Below, one piece after another: positions 24,196-32,666 of a stretch of 46,531 nt of DNA. The DNA is from Paludibacteraceae bacterium (lineage in GTDB: Bacteria; Bacteroidota; Bacteroidia; Bacteroidales; Paludibacteraceae). The notes below the pieces were generated by a model. The model was not told where the DNA came from, did no database searches, and saw only the letters and a program-made list of their open reading frames with translations. Position 1 is the first letter of the stretch. Every line of letters begins with the position of its first letter. The position numbers and the translations under genes were made by a program. The DNA is taken from contig JAKSNS010000021.1 in NCBI GenBank assembly GCA_024399545.1, positions 1 through 46,531 on the forward strand. The letters are read 5' to 3'.

Positions 24196-25542
24196 TTAGA
24201 TGATACCCTGCTCCAACATAGCAGTAGCAACTTTCATGAAGCCAGCGATGTTAGCACCCTTAACATAGTCAATTGTGCCGTCAGCCTGCTTACCGAATTT
24301 AACGCACTGCTCGTGGATTGACTCCATGATGTGGTGGAGACGCTCGTCAACCTCAGCAGGAGTCCAGCTGATGTGCTCAGCGTTCTGGGTCATCTCAAGA
24401 CCAGAAGTAGCAACACCACCAGCGTTAACTGCCTTACCAGGAGCAAAGATGAAGCCCTTCTGGCTCTGGAAGAAGTGGATAGCCTCAGCCTGGCAACCCA
24501 TATTAGAGATCTCGCAGCAATACTTAGTGCCGTTCTTAACAAGTTCCTGAGCATCAGCAAGGCTCAACTCGTTCTGGAATGCAGAAGGGAGAGCGATGTC
24601 GCACTTAACAGACCAAGATTTCTTGCCGGCAGTGAATTTAGCAGCACCTGGGAACTTGGTTGCCATATCCTCAACCTTGTTACGGTTAGAAGCACGCATG
24701 TCAAGCATGTAGTCAATCATCTCGTCAGTGATACCACCAGGGATTTCGCAAACACCGTCAGGACCAGAGATTGCAACAACCTTAGCGCCGAGCTGTTTAG
24801 CCTTTGTAGCAGCACCCCAAGCAACGTTACCGAAGCCAGAGAGGGCAACAGTCTTGCCAGCGAGTTTGTCGCCGTTGGTCTCAAGGACGTGGTTAGTGAA
24901 GTAGAGTGCACCGAAACCAGTAGCCTCTGGACGGAGGATAGAACCACCCCAAGTCATACCTTTACCGGTCAATACACCAGTGTTGTACTCGCGAGCGAGT
25001 TTCTTGTACATACCGCAGAGGTAACCAATCTCACGACCACCAACGCCAACGTCGCCTGCAGGAACGTCAGTGTCAGGACCGATGTTACGCCACAACTCAT
25101 ACATGAATGCCTGGCAGAAGCGCATGATTTCGTCGTTAGATTTTCCGACTGGGTCGAAGTCAGAACCACCTTTACCGCCACCCATAGGGAGAGTGGTAAG
25201 AGCGTTTTTGAAAGTCTGCTCGAAGCCGAGGAACTTCAACATAGAGAGGTTAACAGCTTTGTGGAAACGGAGACCGCCTTTGTATGGGCCAATGGCGCTG
25301 TTGAACTGTACGCGGTAAGCGAGGTTAACGTTAACCTGACCTTTGTCGTCTACCCAAACGATACGGAATGTGTAGATACGATCTGGCTCAACCATACGCT
25401 CAACGATTTTAGCCTTCTCAAACTCTGGGTGCTGGTTGTAAACCTCTTCGATAGACTCGAGAACCTCCTGAACTGCCTGAAGGAACTCTGACTCGCCTGG
25501 GTGTTTAGCCTTGAGGCTGGTCATGATTTTTTTTGCTTTCAT
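24196..25542 (-). CDS. gdhA: NADP-type glutamate dehydrogenase
   Basis: 448 aa, the usual length of the hexameric bacterial GdhA. It makes glutamate from 2-oxoglutarate and ammonia. The active-site block TLPMGGGKGGSDFDP with the catalytic lysine is near residue 125. Substrate-binding YRVQFNSAIGPYKGGLRFH and the Rossmann motif ALSGFGNVAWGAA are present. A second ATG six codons inside (25524) is possible. The opposite strand has a long open frame that is only a codon-bias shadow. A weak promoter-like TAATATTGC lies near 25645 on the minus strand. It is monocistronic with a strong terminator. Confidence 0.95.
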   Translation of the reverse strand: MKAKKIMTSLKAKHPGESEFLQAVQEVLESIEEVYNQHPEFEKAKIVERMVEPDRIYTFRIVWVDDKGQVNVNLAYRVQFNSAIGPYKGGLRFHKAVNLSMLKFLGFEQTFKNALTTLPMGGGKGGSDFDPVGKSNDEIMRFCQAFMYELWRNIGPDTDVPAGDVGVGGREIGYLCGMYKKLAREYNTGVLTGKGMTWGGSILRPEATGFGALYFTNHVLETNGDKLAGKTVALSGFGNVAWGAATKAKQLGAKVVAISGPDGVCEIPGGITDEMIDYMLDMRASNRNKVEDMATKFPGAAKFTAGKKSWSVKCDIALPSAFQNELSLADAQELVKNGTKYCCEISNMGCQAEAIHFFQSQKGFIFAPGKAVNAGGVATSGLEMTQNAEHISWTPAEVDERLHHIMESIHEQCVKFGKQADGTIDYVKGANIAGFMKVATAMLEQGII

Positions 25543-25725
25543 TGCGAAATGAATTTTAAATTAAATGGTTATAGTGTTAATATTCACGTTCTTACACCTA
25601 TAAATATGGCTGTTTTCGGCATCCATATTTCGTTGTGCAATATTACGCACTTTTTTTGTATTTACCAAGCATTTCGGCATTTATTTTTCAACTATTTTTT
25701 TGAAGCAGATTTTTGCAGGAACATT

Positions 25726-25756
25726 TTGTTGTTTCAGAAATAATGTGTATCTTTGC
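25726..25756 (+). promoter_or_regulatory. Promoter of aspA
   Basis: TTG at 25726-25728 and TATCTTTGC at 25748-25756 with 19 bp between. The leader is about 65 nt. Confidence 0.65.
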
Positions 25757-25825
25757 AAATTGTTACGGAATGAGTCGCCGAGACTAACGAGATAACAGAC
25801 AACAACAAATAAATCATACAGATAT

Positions 25826-27268
25826 ATGGCAAATTGCAAACCAAAGACTCGCGTTGAGAGTGACCTCATCGGCGAGAAAAACGTTCCTGCTGACGCACTT
25901 TACGGCGTTCAGTCTCTCCGTGGATTTGAGAATTTCAAGATTTCGGGTCGCCGGATGTGCGATTATCCTGACTTCATCCGTGGCATGGCATACACAAAGA
26001 AAGGTGCAGCCATCGCCAACCACACCCAGGGCAAACTGACAGACGAGCAGTTCAAGGCTATCATGCAAGCGTGCGACGAGTTGCTGGCAGGTCAGCATTA
26101 CGAGAATTTCCTTTCGGATATGATTCAGGGTGGTGCAGGCACGACAGTGAATATGAATGCGAACGAGGTTATCGCCAACCGTGCGCTGAAGATTATGGGT
26201 TACGAGTACGCAGATTATAAGAAGTGCTCGCCAAACGACCATATCAACGCCTCGCAGTCAACCAACGACGCATATCCAACGGCATTCCATTTCGGTCTTT
26301 ATCTCTCTACCGCCAAACTGGTTGAGGCGATGGAGGCTTGCATCAAGTCGCTTGAGGCCAAGGCTAAGGAGTTTAAGAACATCGTGAAGATGGGTCGTAC
26401 ACAGTTGCAGGACGGTGTGCCTATGACCCTCGGTCAGACATTCCAGGCATTCGCAAATGGTCTGAAGGAGCAGGTTAAGAACCTGAAGGCCTGTGCTGAG
26501 GACCTTCTCATTGTAAATATGGGCGCAACAGCCATCGGTACAGGTATCTGCGCCGAGCCAGGGTACAGCAAGCTCTGTATCTCAGCATTGCGTGAGGTTA
26601 CGGGTTGGAACGTTCGTTTGGCAGCTGACCTTGTGGAGGCTACCTCGGCTACTGACGTGCTTGTTCAGTACTCTTCGGCTTTGAAGCGCATCGCGTTGAA
26701 GTCTATCAAGATTTGCAACGACCTCCGTCTGATGGGTTCTGGTCCACGTTGCGGTATTCACGAGCTTCATCTGCCAGAGATGCAGCCAGGTTCGTCAATC
26801 ATGCCAGGCAAGGTTAACCCTGTCATCCCTGAGGTAATGAACCAGCTCTGCTACAAGGTTATCGGTAATGACACCGCCGTTATGCTTGCTTCAGAGAACG
26901 CACAGCTTGAGCTGAACGTTATGGAGCCTGTGGCTGTTTATTGCATGTTCGAGTCTATCGACCTGCTGACCAACGGTTTCAACACTCTCCGCACTCTGTG
27001 TATCGACGGCATTGAGGCTGACAAGAAGAATTGCGAGCGTCAGGTAAAGGGTTCAATCGGTATCGTTACAGCCCTCAACCCAATCATCGGTTATAAGAAC
27101 TCGACCAAGATCGCGAAAGAGGCTATGGCTACAGGCAAGGGCGTTTATGACCTCGTGCTTGAGCATGACATTTTGGACAAGAAGGACCTTGACGAAATCC
27201 TGAAGCCACAGAATATGATTAAGCCTGTGAAGCTGAATGACCATATCAAACCAAAACGCGAACTCTGA
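25826..27268 (+). CDS. aspA: Aspartate ammonia-lyase
   Basis: 480 aa. It catalyses L-aspartate to fumarate plus ammonia and supplies fumarate for anaerobic respiration in Bacteroidales. The fumarase/aspartase superfamily signature GSSIMPGKVNPVIPE is near residue 325. N-terminal ESDLIGEKNVPADALYGVQS, HINASQSTNDAYPT and MGRTQLQDGVPMTLGQ are typical of AspA rather than FumC or ArgH. Single gene with its own promoter; a strong inverted repeat follows at 27371. Confidence 0.95.
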   Translation: MANCKPKTRVESDLIGEKNVPADALYGVQSLRGFENFKISGRRMCDYPDFIRGMAYTKKGAAIANHTQGKLTDEQFKAIMQACDELLAGQHYENFLSDMIQGGAGTTVNMNANEVIANRALKIMGYEYADYKKCSPNDHINASQSTNDAYPTAFHFGLYLSTAKLVEAMEACIKSLEAKAKEFKNIVKMGRTQLQDGVPMTLGQTFQAFANGLKEQVKNLKACAEDLLIVNMGATAIGTGICAEPGYSKLCISALREVTGWNVRLAADLVEATSATDVLVQYSSALKRIALKSIKICNDLRLMGSGPRCGIHELHLPEMQPGSSIMPGKVNPVIPEVMNQLCYKVIGNDTAVMLASENAQLELNVMEPVAVYCMFESIDLLTNGFNTLRTLCIDGIEADKKNCERQVKGSIGIVTALNPIIGYKNSTKIAKEAMATGKGVYDLVLEHDILDKKDLDEILKPQNMIKPVKLNDHIKPKREL

Positions 27269-27350
27269 TTTTTGAATTTATTTTGGCATCTTGCCGACTT
27301 TCTCACGATGGTCCACCTTATGAAAAGTCAGTAATCTGCTCAAAATAAAT
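27269..27350. repeat. Dispersed inverted-repeat element (first copy)
   Basis: The segment TTTTGAATTTATTTTGGCAT (27269 on), then TCACGATG and a closing AATCTGCTCAAAATAAA, reappears at 34617-34709. Its two ends are inverted copies of each other (TTTATTTT..GCA against TGC..AAAATAAA). Confidence 0.5.
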
Positions 27351-27370
27351 AATCTCAAACATAACGTAAA

Positions 27371-27412
27371 CAAAGAGAGAGCGTCCTCCTGACGGTGGAC
27401 GCTCTCTCTTTG
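27371..27412. terminator. Shared terminator-like hairpin between aspA and the RluA-type gene
   Basis: A 16-bp perfect stem (CAAAGAGAGAGCGTCC/GGACGCTCTCTCTTTG) around a 10-nt loop, between two convergent genes. It is not followed by a long U-run on either strand, so termination is inferred from the position and the strength of the stem. Confidence 0.55.
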
Positions 27413-27443
27413 TTGTGGCTTCTGAGAGGCTGCTGGAATAGGT

Positions 27444-28205
27444 TCAGCCTTCGGGCAGTGTTCGGGCAGCCTTCGGGCAGGGTTCGGGCAGCCTTCGGGC
27501 AGCCTTCGTGTCTGCTAAGTCTTCGGATGGTATGTTCTGGAGGAGTTTTTGCCAGATGTCGTTTGACGGAGGGTCGGCGATGACTTTGACAGTTTCCTTG
27601 CGGACCGGGTGTATGAACTCTATGCTGCGAGCATGAAGGGATATTCCGCCGTCGGGATTTGAGCGTGGCGCACCGTATTTCAAATCGCCTTTTATCGGCA
27701 TTCCAGCAGCAGCAAGTTGGCATCTTATCTGATGATGACGACCAGTGTGGAGTATAATATTAAGTAATGTGTAGCGTTCGCCACAGGCAATAACCTCGTA
27801 ATCAAGAATGGCATTCTTGGCACCTGGTTTCTCATGGTCGTAAGCGTAAGATTTGTTCTGCTTCTCATTGCGGACAAGCCAATGTTGCAAAGTGCCTGAA
27901 GGAGAGTGGGGAGAACCGCAAACTATCGCCCAGTAACTTTTGCGAATGTCATTATGCCCGGCGAAGAGCTTGTTCATACGTTCAAGGGCCTTGGATGTAC
28001 GGGCAAAGACCACTACCCCACTGACGGGACGGTCAAGGCGGTGAGTGACACCACAGAAGACTGCTCCAGATTTGTTGTATTTCTCCTTGATATAATGTTT
28101 AAGGGTCTCAGAGAGAGGCTCGTCGCCTGTTTTGTCACCCTGGACAATCTCACCTATAGCCTTGTTGACTATGATGAGGTGGTTATCTTCGTAAAGTATT
28201 TCCAT
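27444..28205 (-). CDS. RluA-family RNA pseudouridine synthase
   Basis: 253 aa. The core (about 1-230) has the RluA signature THRLDRPVSGVVVFARTSKA with the catalytic Asp, YWAIVCG, and the end block LHTGRHHQIRCQLAAAG. It modifies rRNA or tRNA uridines; the exact site cannot be told. No S4 domain is present. The last 20 or so residues (AARRLPEPCPKAARTLPEG) are encoded by an 11-bp tandem repeat and do not belong to the domain. Its start overlaps the RlmB stop by one base. Confidence 0.9.
   Translation of the reverse strand: MEILYEDNHLIIVNKAIGEIVQGDKTGDEPLSETLKHYIKEKYNKSGAVFCGVTHRLDRPVSGVVVFARTSKALERMNKLFAGHNDIRKSYWAIVCGSPHSPSGTLQHWLVRNEKQNKSYAYDHEKPGAKNAILDYEVIACGERYTLLNIILHTGRHHQIRCQLAAAGMPIKGDLKYGAPRSNPDGGISLHARSIEFIHPVRKETVKVIADPPSNDIWQKLLQNIPSEDLADTKAARRLPEPCPKAARTLPEG
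27448..27502. repeat. Five 11-bp tandem repeats in the 3' end of the RluA-type gene
   Basis: Five units of NNTTCGGGCAG (first two bases CC, TG, CC, GG, CC) follow each other at exactly 11 bp, with a decayed sixth unit. As 11 is not a multiple of three, loss or gain of a unit shifts the reading frame of the gene's C-terminus. Confidence 0.9.
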
Positions 28206-28936
28206 CAGCGTGATTTCAAAGCTTCGTAAATCATGATACCTGCGGCGACAGAGACGTTGAGTGACTGAATCTTGCCCAAGACAGGAATTGCCACCATGTC
28301 GTCAACAATGCGGAGGATGTCAGGAGCAATGCCTACATCCTCAGCACCCATGACGAGGGCAATTGGGCCGTGCCAGTCAGCGTCGGTGTAAGAATGGGTA
28401 GCCTTCTCGGAGGCAGCAATAACACGCACGCCGCATTTCTGAAGGTAGGATACGGCATTGTGGATTGAGGATGTGCGGCAGACGGGGATAATGTTGAGCG
28501 CACCTGCCGAGGTTTTGACGGCATCTGCATTACCGGCGGCGGCACCTTTGGAAGGGACAACAACAGCGTCAACGCCGGCACATTCGGCGGTACGTGCTAT
28601 CGCGCCGAAATTACGCACATCGGTTACGCCATCGAGGAGTACGAGGAATGGGTCACGTCCCTGCTCGTAAAGCATAGGGATGAGGTTTTCAAGGGACTGG
28701 TACTCAATTGAGGATGTGAAAGCGACAACGCCCTGATGGTTCTTCATCGTGAGGCGGTTCAACTTTTCGAGCGGCACACGTTGGAACGGAATGTTACGTT
28801 CCAAGAGCAGATTTGTCAGTTCGTGCGCCAAATCTCCGCCCATATCACGGCGGATGAATATCTTGTCGAGTTCACGACCCGCCATGACAGCCTCAATGGT
28901 GGCACGAATGCCAAATATCATGTTTTTCTCTTTCAT
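28205..28936 (-). CDS. rlmB: 23S rRNA 2'-O-methyltransferase of the SpoU/RlmB type
   Basis: 243 aa. The N-terminal substrate-binding domain has FGIRATIEAVMAGRELDKIF (20 residues). The C-terminal SPOUT domain carries the three motifs: LDGVTDVRNFGAIARTAE, IALVMGAEDVGI and IPVLGKIQSLNVSVAAGI. RlmB methylates G2251 of 23S rRNA (E. coli numbering). It is the first gene of a two-gene RNA-modification unit with the RluA-type synthase. Confidence 0.9.
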   Translation of the reverse strand: MKEKNMIFGIRATIEAVMAGRELDKIFIRRDMGGDLAHELTNLLLERNIPFQRVPLEKLNRLTMKNHQGVVAFTSSIEYQSLENLIPMLYEQGRDPFLVLLDGVTDVRNFGAIARTAECAGVDAVVVPSKGAAAGNADAVKTSAGALNIIPVCRTSSIHNAVSYLQKCGVRVIAASEKATHSYTDADWHGPIALVMGAEDVGIAPDILRIVDDMVAIPVLGKIQSLNVSVAAGIMIYEALKSR

Positions 28937-29033
28937 TCAAATAGTTATATAATGATTTCACTTATAAAACGTACAAAATCTCCATAGGAAAAGACATCAG
29001 GGCTTTAACAATCGGGAGAAGCTTTTTCGGGGT

Positions 29034-29042
29034 GCAAAGTTA
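29034..29042 (-). promoter_or_regulatory. Promoter -7 box of rlmB
   Basis: The minus strand reads TAACTTTGC about 100 bp upstream of the rlmB start. Confidence 0.6.
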
Positions 29043-29126
29043 GTAAAAATCTGCAACATACGAAAGCATAGAAAAAATTTTTTTCAAAAAAAACCATCAA
29101 TATGCTTGTAAAAGAATTTTTTTTTG

Positions 29127-29135
29127 TATTTTTGC
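29127..29135 (+). promoter_or_regulatory. Promoter -7 box of the MBL-fold gene
   Basis: TATTTTTGC, 21 bp before the ATG at 29157; divergent from the rlmB promoter. Confidence 0.6.
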
Positions 29136-29156
29136 AGCCGGTAAAGTGACTAAATT

Positions 29157-29957
29157 ATGGAACCCCTTCAATTCTTCAGCATAGGAAGCGGCAGTAGCGG
29201 AAACTGCTACTATCTCGGCACGTCAACGTACGGGGTTCTGATAGATGCCGGCATATCAATACGTACAATCAAGAAAGAGCTTCGCGACCACGGAATCTCA
29301 CTGAGCAACATCTGGGGAGTTTTCATCACGCATGACCATACAGACCACATAAAATCCGTAGGGGTGTTGGGAGAGATACTTCATCTTCCCGTTTATGTGA
29401 CGCAAGAGATGTTCGTCGGGATAAACAAGAACTACCACATGACGCAGAAACTTGCGCCTTCGTCGGTGCGTTTCTACAAGAAAGGCGAACATATAACGCT
29501 GAGGGATTTCCAGATACAGACGTTCCCCGTGTCGCACGACGCGACAGACTGTGTGGGCTTCACTTTCACATACGACAACCACAGGTTCGTGATAGCCACC
29601 GACTTAGGGTATATCGGCAAAGAAGCCGCCGAGCATATATGCAAGGCAAACTATTTAGTGATAGAGACGAACTACGATGAGATGATGCTGAAGAACGGTC
29701 CTTACCCCTACCCTCTCAAGGAGAGAGTGAGGTCACATACGGGACACCTTTCAAATGAGCATACAGCACAGTTTCTGGCATCTAACCCAAATCCCGCACT
29801 CACACATATATTCCTTTGCCACCTGAGTAAGGAGAACAACACCCCCGACAAAGCCTATGAAGCCGTCCATAATGCGCTTGAGGCTAAGGGGATAATGGTG
29901 GAGAATCTGATACCACTGCCAAGAACCGAAGCAACGAAAATCTACATATTAAAATAA
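29157..29957 (+). CDS. MBL-fold metallo-hydrolase (YycJ/WalJ-like)
   Basis: 266 aa. Metal ligands HDHTDH lie at about residues 59-64, a further His in VSHDATDCVGF, Asp in IATDLGYIG, and His in IFLCHLSKENN. The N-terminal phrase SIGSGSSGNCYYLGTSTYG (19 residues) is diagnostic of the YycJ subgroup. Members are predicted nucleases or phosphodiesterases; WalJ in Firmicutes affects cell-wall and replication coordination. The substrate here is unknown. Single gene closed by a strong terminator. Confidence 0.9.
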   Translation: MEPLQFFSIGSGSSGNCYYLGTSTYGVLIDAGISIRTIKKELRDHGISLSNIWGVFITHDHTDHIKSVGVLGEILHLPVYVTQEMFVGINKNYHMTQKLAPSSVRFYKKGEHITLRDFQIQTFPVSHDATDCVGFTFTYDNHRFVIATDLGYIGKEAAEHICKANYLVIETNYDEMMLKNGPYPYPLKERVRSHTGHLSNEHTAQFLASNPNPALTHIFLCHLSKENNTPDKAYEAVHNALEAKGIMVENLIPLPRTEATKIYILK

Positions 29958-29990
29958 TCACCCGAAAAATTTCGGGTGATTATTTTTTTC
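29953..29990 (+). terminator. Terminator of the MBL-fold gene
   Basis: A 14-bp stem, AATAATCACCCGAA/TTCGGGTGATTATT, with a 4-nt loop, followed by TTTTT. It may serve the convergent OmpH-like gene as well. Confidence 0.88.
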
Positions 29991-30007
29991 CGCCATAACG
30001 GTGCGTG

Positions 30008-30595
30008 TTATTTCTCCTTTCCTTTGTTCCAACGCTCGTTGAGCATATCGACAACCTGCTCGGTTATGTCATATTCAGGGTCGCAATACAGAACAGTCTC
30101 AATCAACGACGATGTCGTGACAACAAGTTTAATTTTCCCGTCCTTGTTCAGTTCCTTGATTACGCTGTCGATGCTGTCGTGCATCTGCTCAGTGAGACGC
30201 TGCTGCTCTTTCATCAGGTCATCGCTCATCTTAGCCTCAAGTTGCTGAAGATCCTCCTGACGTTTCTGAAGGCGATTATATTCGCTCTCGGCACGTTCAC
30301 GCGAAAGGAAGGCATTGTTCTCCATTTTCTTCTGGAAAGTTGCCATATCGTTCTGCAAAGAGCGTGCCCTCTCGCTGAGGTCAAGGCGTGCGTTTTCCTG
30401 CTTGTTCATCAGTTCGTCGTTGGCCTGTACGGCGAATTCGTAATTTGCGAGGACAGAATCAGTGTTTATCACAGCAATTGGGACAAACTGTCCGTCAGGA
30501 ATAGTGGCTAATTTTTTCTCTGATTCAGACTGGCTGTTTTTGCAACCAGCGAGCATCACCGCAAGGGCAGCGAATGCAAAAAATACTTTCTTCAT
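30008..30595 (-). CDS. OmpH/Skp-like periplasmic chaperone, predicted lipoprotein
   Basis: 195 aa from ATG 30595 (MKKVFFAFAALAVMLAGC). A longer frame would overlap the upstream small gene. A lipobox LAGC near residue 18 marks a lipoprotein. The mature part begins with VPIAVINTDSVLANYEF, the OmpH/Skp signature. It continues as a long coiled coil (about 60-140, rich in Glu/Gln/Lys) and ends in DITEQVVDMLNERW. Skp family members hold outer-membrane proteins in transit. The start lies 1 bp after the stop of the upstream gene. Confidence 0.88.
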   Translation of the reverse strand: MKKVFFAFAALAVMLAGCKNSQSESEKKLATIPDGQFVPIAVINTDSVLANYEFAVQANDELMNKQENARLDLSERARSLQNDMATFQKKMENNAFLSRERAESEYNRLQKRQEDLQQLEAKMSDDLMKEQQRLTEQMHDSIDSVIKELNKDGKIKLVVTTSSLIETVLYCDPEYDITEQVVDMLNERWNKGKEK

Positions 30596-30596
30596 A

Positions 30597-30746
30597 TCAA
30601 TCTTTGAATTTTTTCTTACAAACATGGGTGTTCGGGAACTTTCCGAACTTGCCTTTCCTAATAAATAAAGGTCTGAAAGCCATTGCCAACACTGCAATCA
30701 GCAACAACCCGAGAGGTATCAATATGGCTAACAAAGCACTTTTCAT
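30597..30746 (-). CDS. Small single-pass membrane protein
   Basis: 49 aa from ATG 30746 (MKSALLAILIPLGLLLIAVL). One hydrophobic helix is followed by a basic tail, FIRKGKFGKFPNTHVCKKKF. The KGGKFPNTHV-type tail is a recurrent feature of short Bacteroidetes membrane proteins of unknown function. The promoter box (30756-30764) is only 9 bp upstream, so the message is nearly leaderless and the longer in-frame start at 30830 is impossible. Co-transcribed with the OmpH-like gene. Confidence 0.65.
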   Translation of the reverse strand: MKSALLAILIPLGLLLIAVLAMAFRPLFIRKGKFGKFPNTHVCKKKFKD

Positions 30747-30755
30747 AATTCGGGT

Positions 30756-30764
30756 GCAAAGGTA
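30756..30764 (-). promoter_or_regulatory. Promoter -7 box of the small membrane protein/OmpH unit
   Basis: The minus strand reads TACCTTTGC. It decides the start of the small gene at 30746, since upstream ATGs fall before the transcription start. Confidence 0.7.
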
Positions 30765-30840
30765 CGCATAATTTGTCAAACACAAAAAAATAATCGCATA
30801 AATAAACTTAAAAAAGCATTGTTGTTTCAAATATTTTTTG

Positions 30841-30849
30841 TATCTTTGC
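30841..30849 (+). promoter_or_regulatory. Promoter -7 box of pepD
   Basis: TATCTTTGC, 30 bp before ATG 30880. An in-frame ATG at 30838 lies upstream of this box and can be excluded. Confidence 0.7.
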
Positions 30850-30879
30850 AGTCGGAAAACACTTAATACATTAATAAAT

Positions 30880-32328
30880 ATGCAAATAACTGAACTTGAA
30901 CCAAAAAGACTGTGGAAACAGTTCTACGACATCTGTCAGGTGCCCCGTCCATCGAAGAAAGAGGCAAAAATGATTGCCTTTCTTCAGCAATTCGGAGCAT
31001 CGCACAACCTCGACACACAGACTGATGCGGCAGGGAATGTGCTGATCCGCAAGCCAGCCACACCAGGTTACGAGGGGAAACCAACGATTATCCTTCAGTC
31101 GCACATGGATATGGTGTGCGAGAAGAACAGCGACTGCGACCACAATTTCGACACTGACCCAATTCAGGCATACGTTGACGGAGAGTGGGTTAAGGCTAAA
31201 GGCACAACCCTCGGCGGTGACGACGGCATTGGCTGTGCAACTGAGCTTGCAATACTTGCGTCGGACGACCTGAAACACCCTGCACTGGAGTGTCTTTTCA
31301 CCGTTGACGAAGAGACAGGACTCACCGGCGCATTTGCACTTGACCCTAACCTGCTGAAGGGCAAGTTGCTCATCAACCTTGACTCAGAGGACGACGGACA
31401 GTTCTTCATCGGCTGTGCAGGCGGCATTGACACCACTGTGACTTTCGACTACAAACAGGAGAAAATGCCTGAGGGGCTCTTCTATTTTGAGTTGAAGGTC
31501 AATGGATTGAAGGGCGGTCACTCGGGTGGTGACATTCATCTCTACCGTGGCAACGCAAACAAGGTGCTGAACCGTTTCATGTGGCAGACAATGAAGGCAA
31601 CAGACCTGAAGGTGTCAGAAATCAGCGGCGGCAACCTGCGTAACGCCATTGCCCGCGAGGCACGTGCAATCTGCGCCGTACCAATGGATTACAAACACAC
31701 ATTAGTTGCCGAACTCAATAAGTTCCAGGCAGCCATCAAGGGCGAGTTCTCAATTGCCGACCCAGACGTAAACATCGAGATTAACAGCGTCGAGCGTCCT
31801 GCGACAATGATTGACGCTGACACCACACGCCGTATGATAAACGCACTCTACGGATGTCCTCACGGCGTAATCCGCATGAGTGACGAGTTGAAGGGCATCG
31901 TCGAGACATCGACCAACCTTGCGGCAGTCAAGATGCAGGAGAACAACCAGATACTTGTCACAACGTCACAACGTTCGCTGACCGACAGCAGCAAGCGTGA
32001 CATTGCGAACATGGTTGAGACTGTATTCACTTTGTCGGGCGCAAAAGCCACTCACGGTGATGGTTACCCAGGGTGGAAACCAAATCCAAGCTCAAAGATT
32101 GCGAACGCATTGGCAGAGACATACAAGAAGCTGTTCAACAAAGAGCCACAGATTCTCGCCATACACGCAGGTCTGGAGTGCGGTCTTTTCCTTGAGAAAT
32201 ACCCTAACCTCGATATGGTCTCAGTAGGGCCTACAATGGTTGGAGTTCACTCGCCAGACGAGAAACTGCATATCCCTGCGGTTCAGGATTTCTGGAAACT
32301 CATAGTTTATACGCTTGAGAATATCTGA
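30880..32328 (+). CDS. pepD: Aminoacyl-histidine dipeptidase (M20 family)
   Basis: 482 aa from ATG 30880. Zn-dependent exopeptidase of the PepD group. Metal and active-site blocks are ILQSHMDMVCEKN (~67), TLGGDDGIGCA (~110), TVDEETGLTGA (~142) and the final VGPTMVGVHSPDEKLHIP. It hydrolyses Xaa-His and other dipeptides in the cytoplasm. Monocistronic, with its own promoter and terminator. Confidence 0.93.
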   Translation: MQITELEPKRLWKQFYDICQVPRPSKKEAKMIAFLQQFGASHNLDTQTDAAGNVLIRKPATPGYEGKPTIILQSHMDMVCEKNSDCDHNFDTDPIQAYVDGEWVKAKGTTLGGDDGIGCATELAILASDDLKHPALECLFTVDEETGLTGAFALDPNLLKGKLLINLDSEDDGQFFIGCAGGIDTTVTFDYKQEKMPEGLFYFELKVNGLKGGHSGGDIHLYRGNANKVLNRFMWQTMKATDLKVSEISGGNLRNAIAREARAICAVPMDYKHTLVAELNKFQAAIKGEFSIADPDVNIEINSVERPATMIDADTTRRMINALYGCPHGVIRMSDELKGIVETSTNLAAVKMQENNQILVTTSQRSLTDSSKRDIANMVETVFTLSGAKATHGDGYPGWKPNPSSKIANALAETYKKLFNKEPQILAIHAGLECGLFLEKYPNLDMVSVGPTMVGVHSPDEKLHIPAVQDFWKLIVYTLENI

Positions 32329-32343
32329 TTTCACTCAAAATAT

Positions 32344-32386
32344 AAAAATAGCATTCCCTATTATTCGGGAATGCTATTTTTTTGCT
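32344..32386 (+). terminator. Terminator of pepD
   Basis: A 15-bp stem, AAAAATAGCATTCCC/GGGAATGCTATTTTT, with an 8-nt loop, running into a T-run, 15 bp after the stop. Confidence 0.88.
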
Positions 32387-32547
32387 CTGTCACTCAATGA
32401 ATGATCTCAAAGACTAACTAAACTAAGAAGGAGCTAGTTTGTGGTTTGATTGTAAGTTATTGATAATCATATTCACTGTCCGTAGCTGCTTCGTAGTGTA
32501 AAGGTAAGGGATTCTTGAGATATAGGCAAGAGCTTGGAGAAAGTTTT

Positions 32548-32613
32548 GGCTCTATAACGTTTCGTGTGTATAAGTTTGCGTGCAAAGTCATCCACACGAA
32601 ACGTTATAGAGCC
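32548..32613. repeat. 66-bp palindromic element of the CTATAACG family
   Basis: GGCTCTATAACGTTTCGTGT (32548 on) and its exact inverted copy ending at 32613 form a perfect 21-bp inverted repeat with a 24-bp centre. These arms are the right-end sequence of the larger elements at 2641-2841 and 32977-33167. Confidence 0.8.
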
Positions 32614-32666
32614 ACTTTTTTTGCCTTGTAGGGTGGGGACGGTAATTTAACATTTAAGGCTACATA

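Noticed and set aside
24331-25491. A 386-codon open frame on the plus strand opposite gdhA
   Set aside because: It is the antisense of a well-supported gdhA gene. The product is rich in Ser/Thr/Val with no domain, and the frame arises from the codon bias of gdhA.
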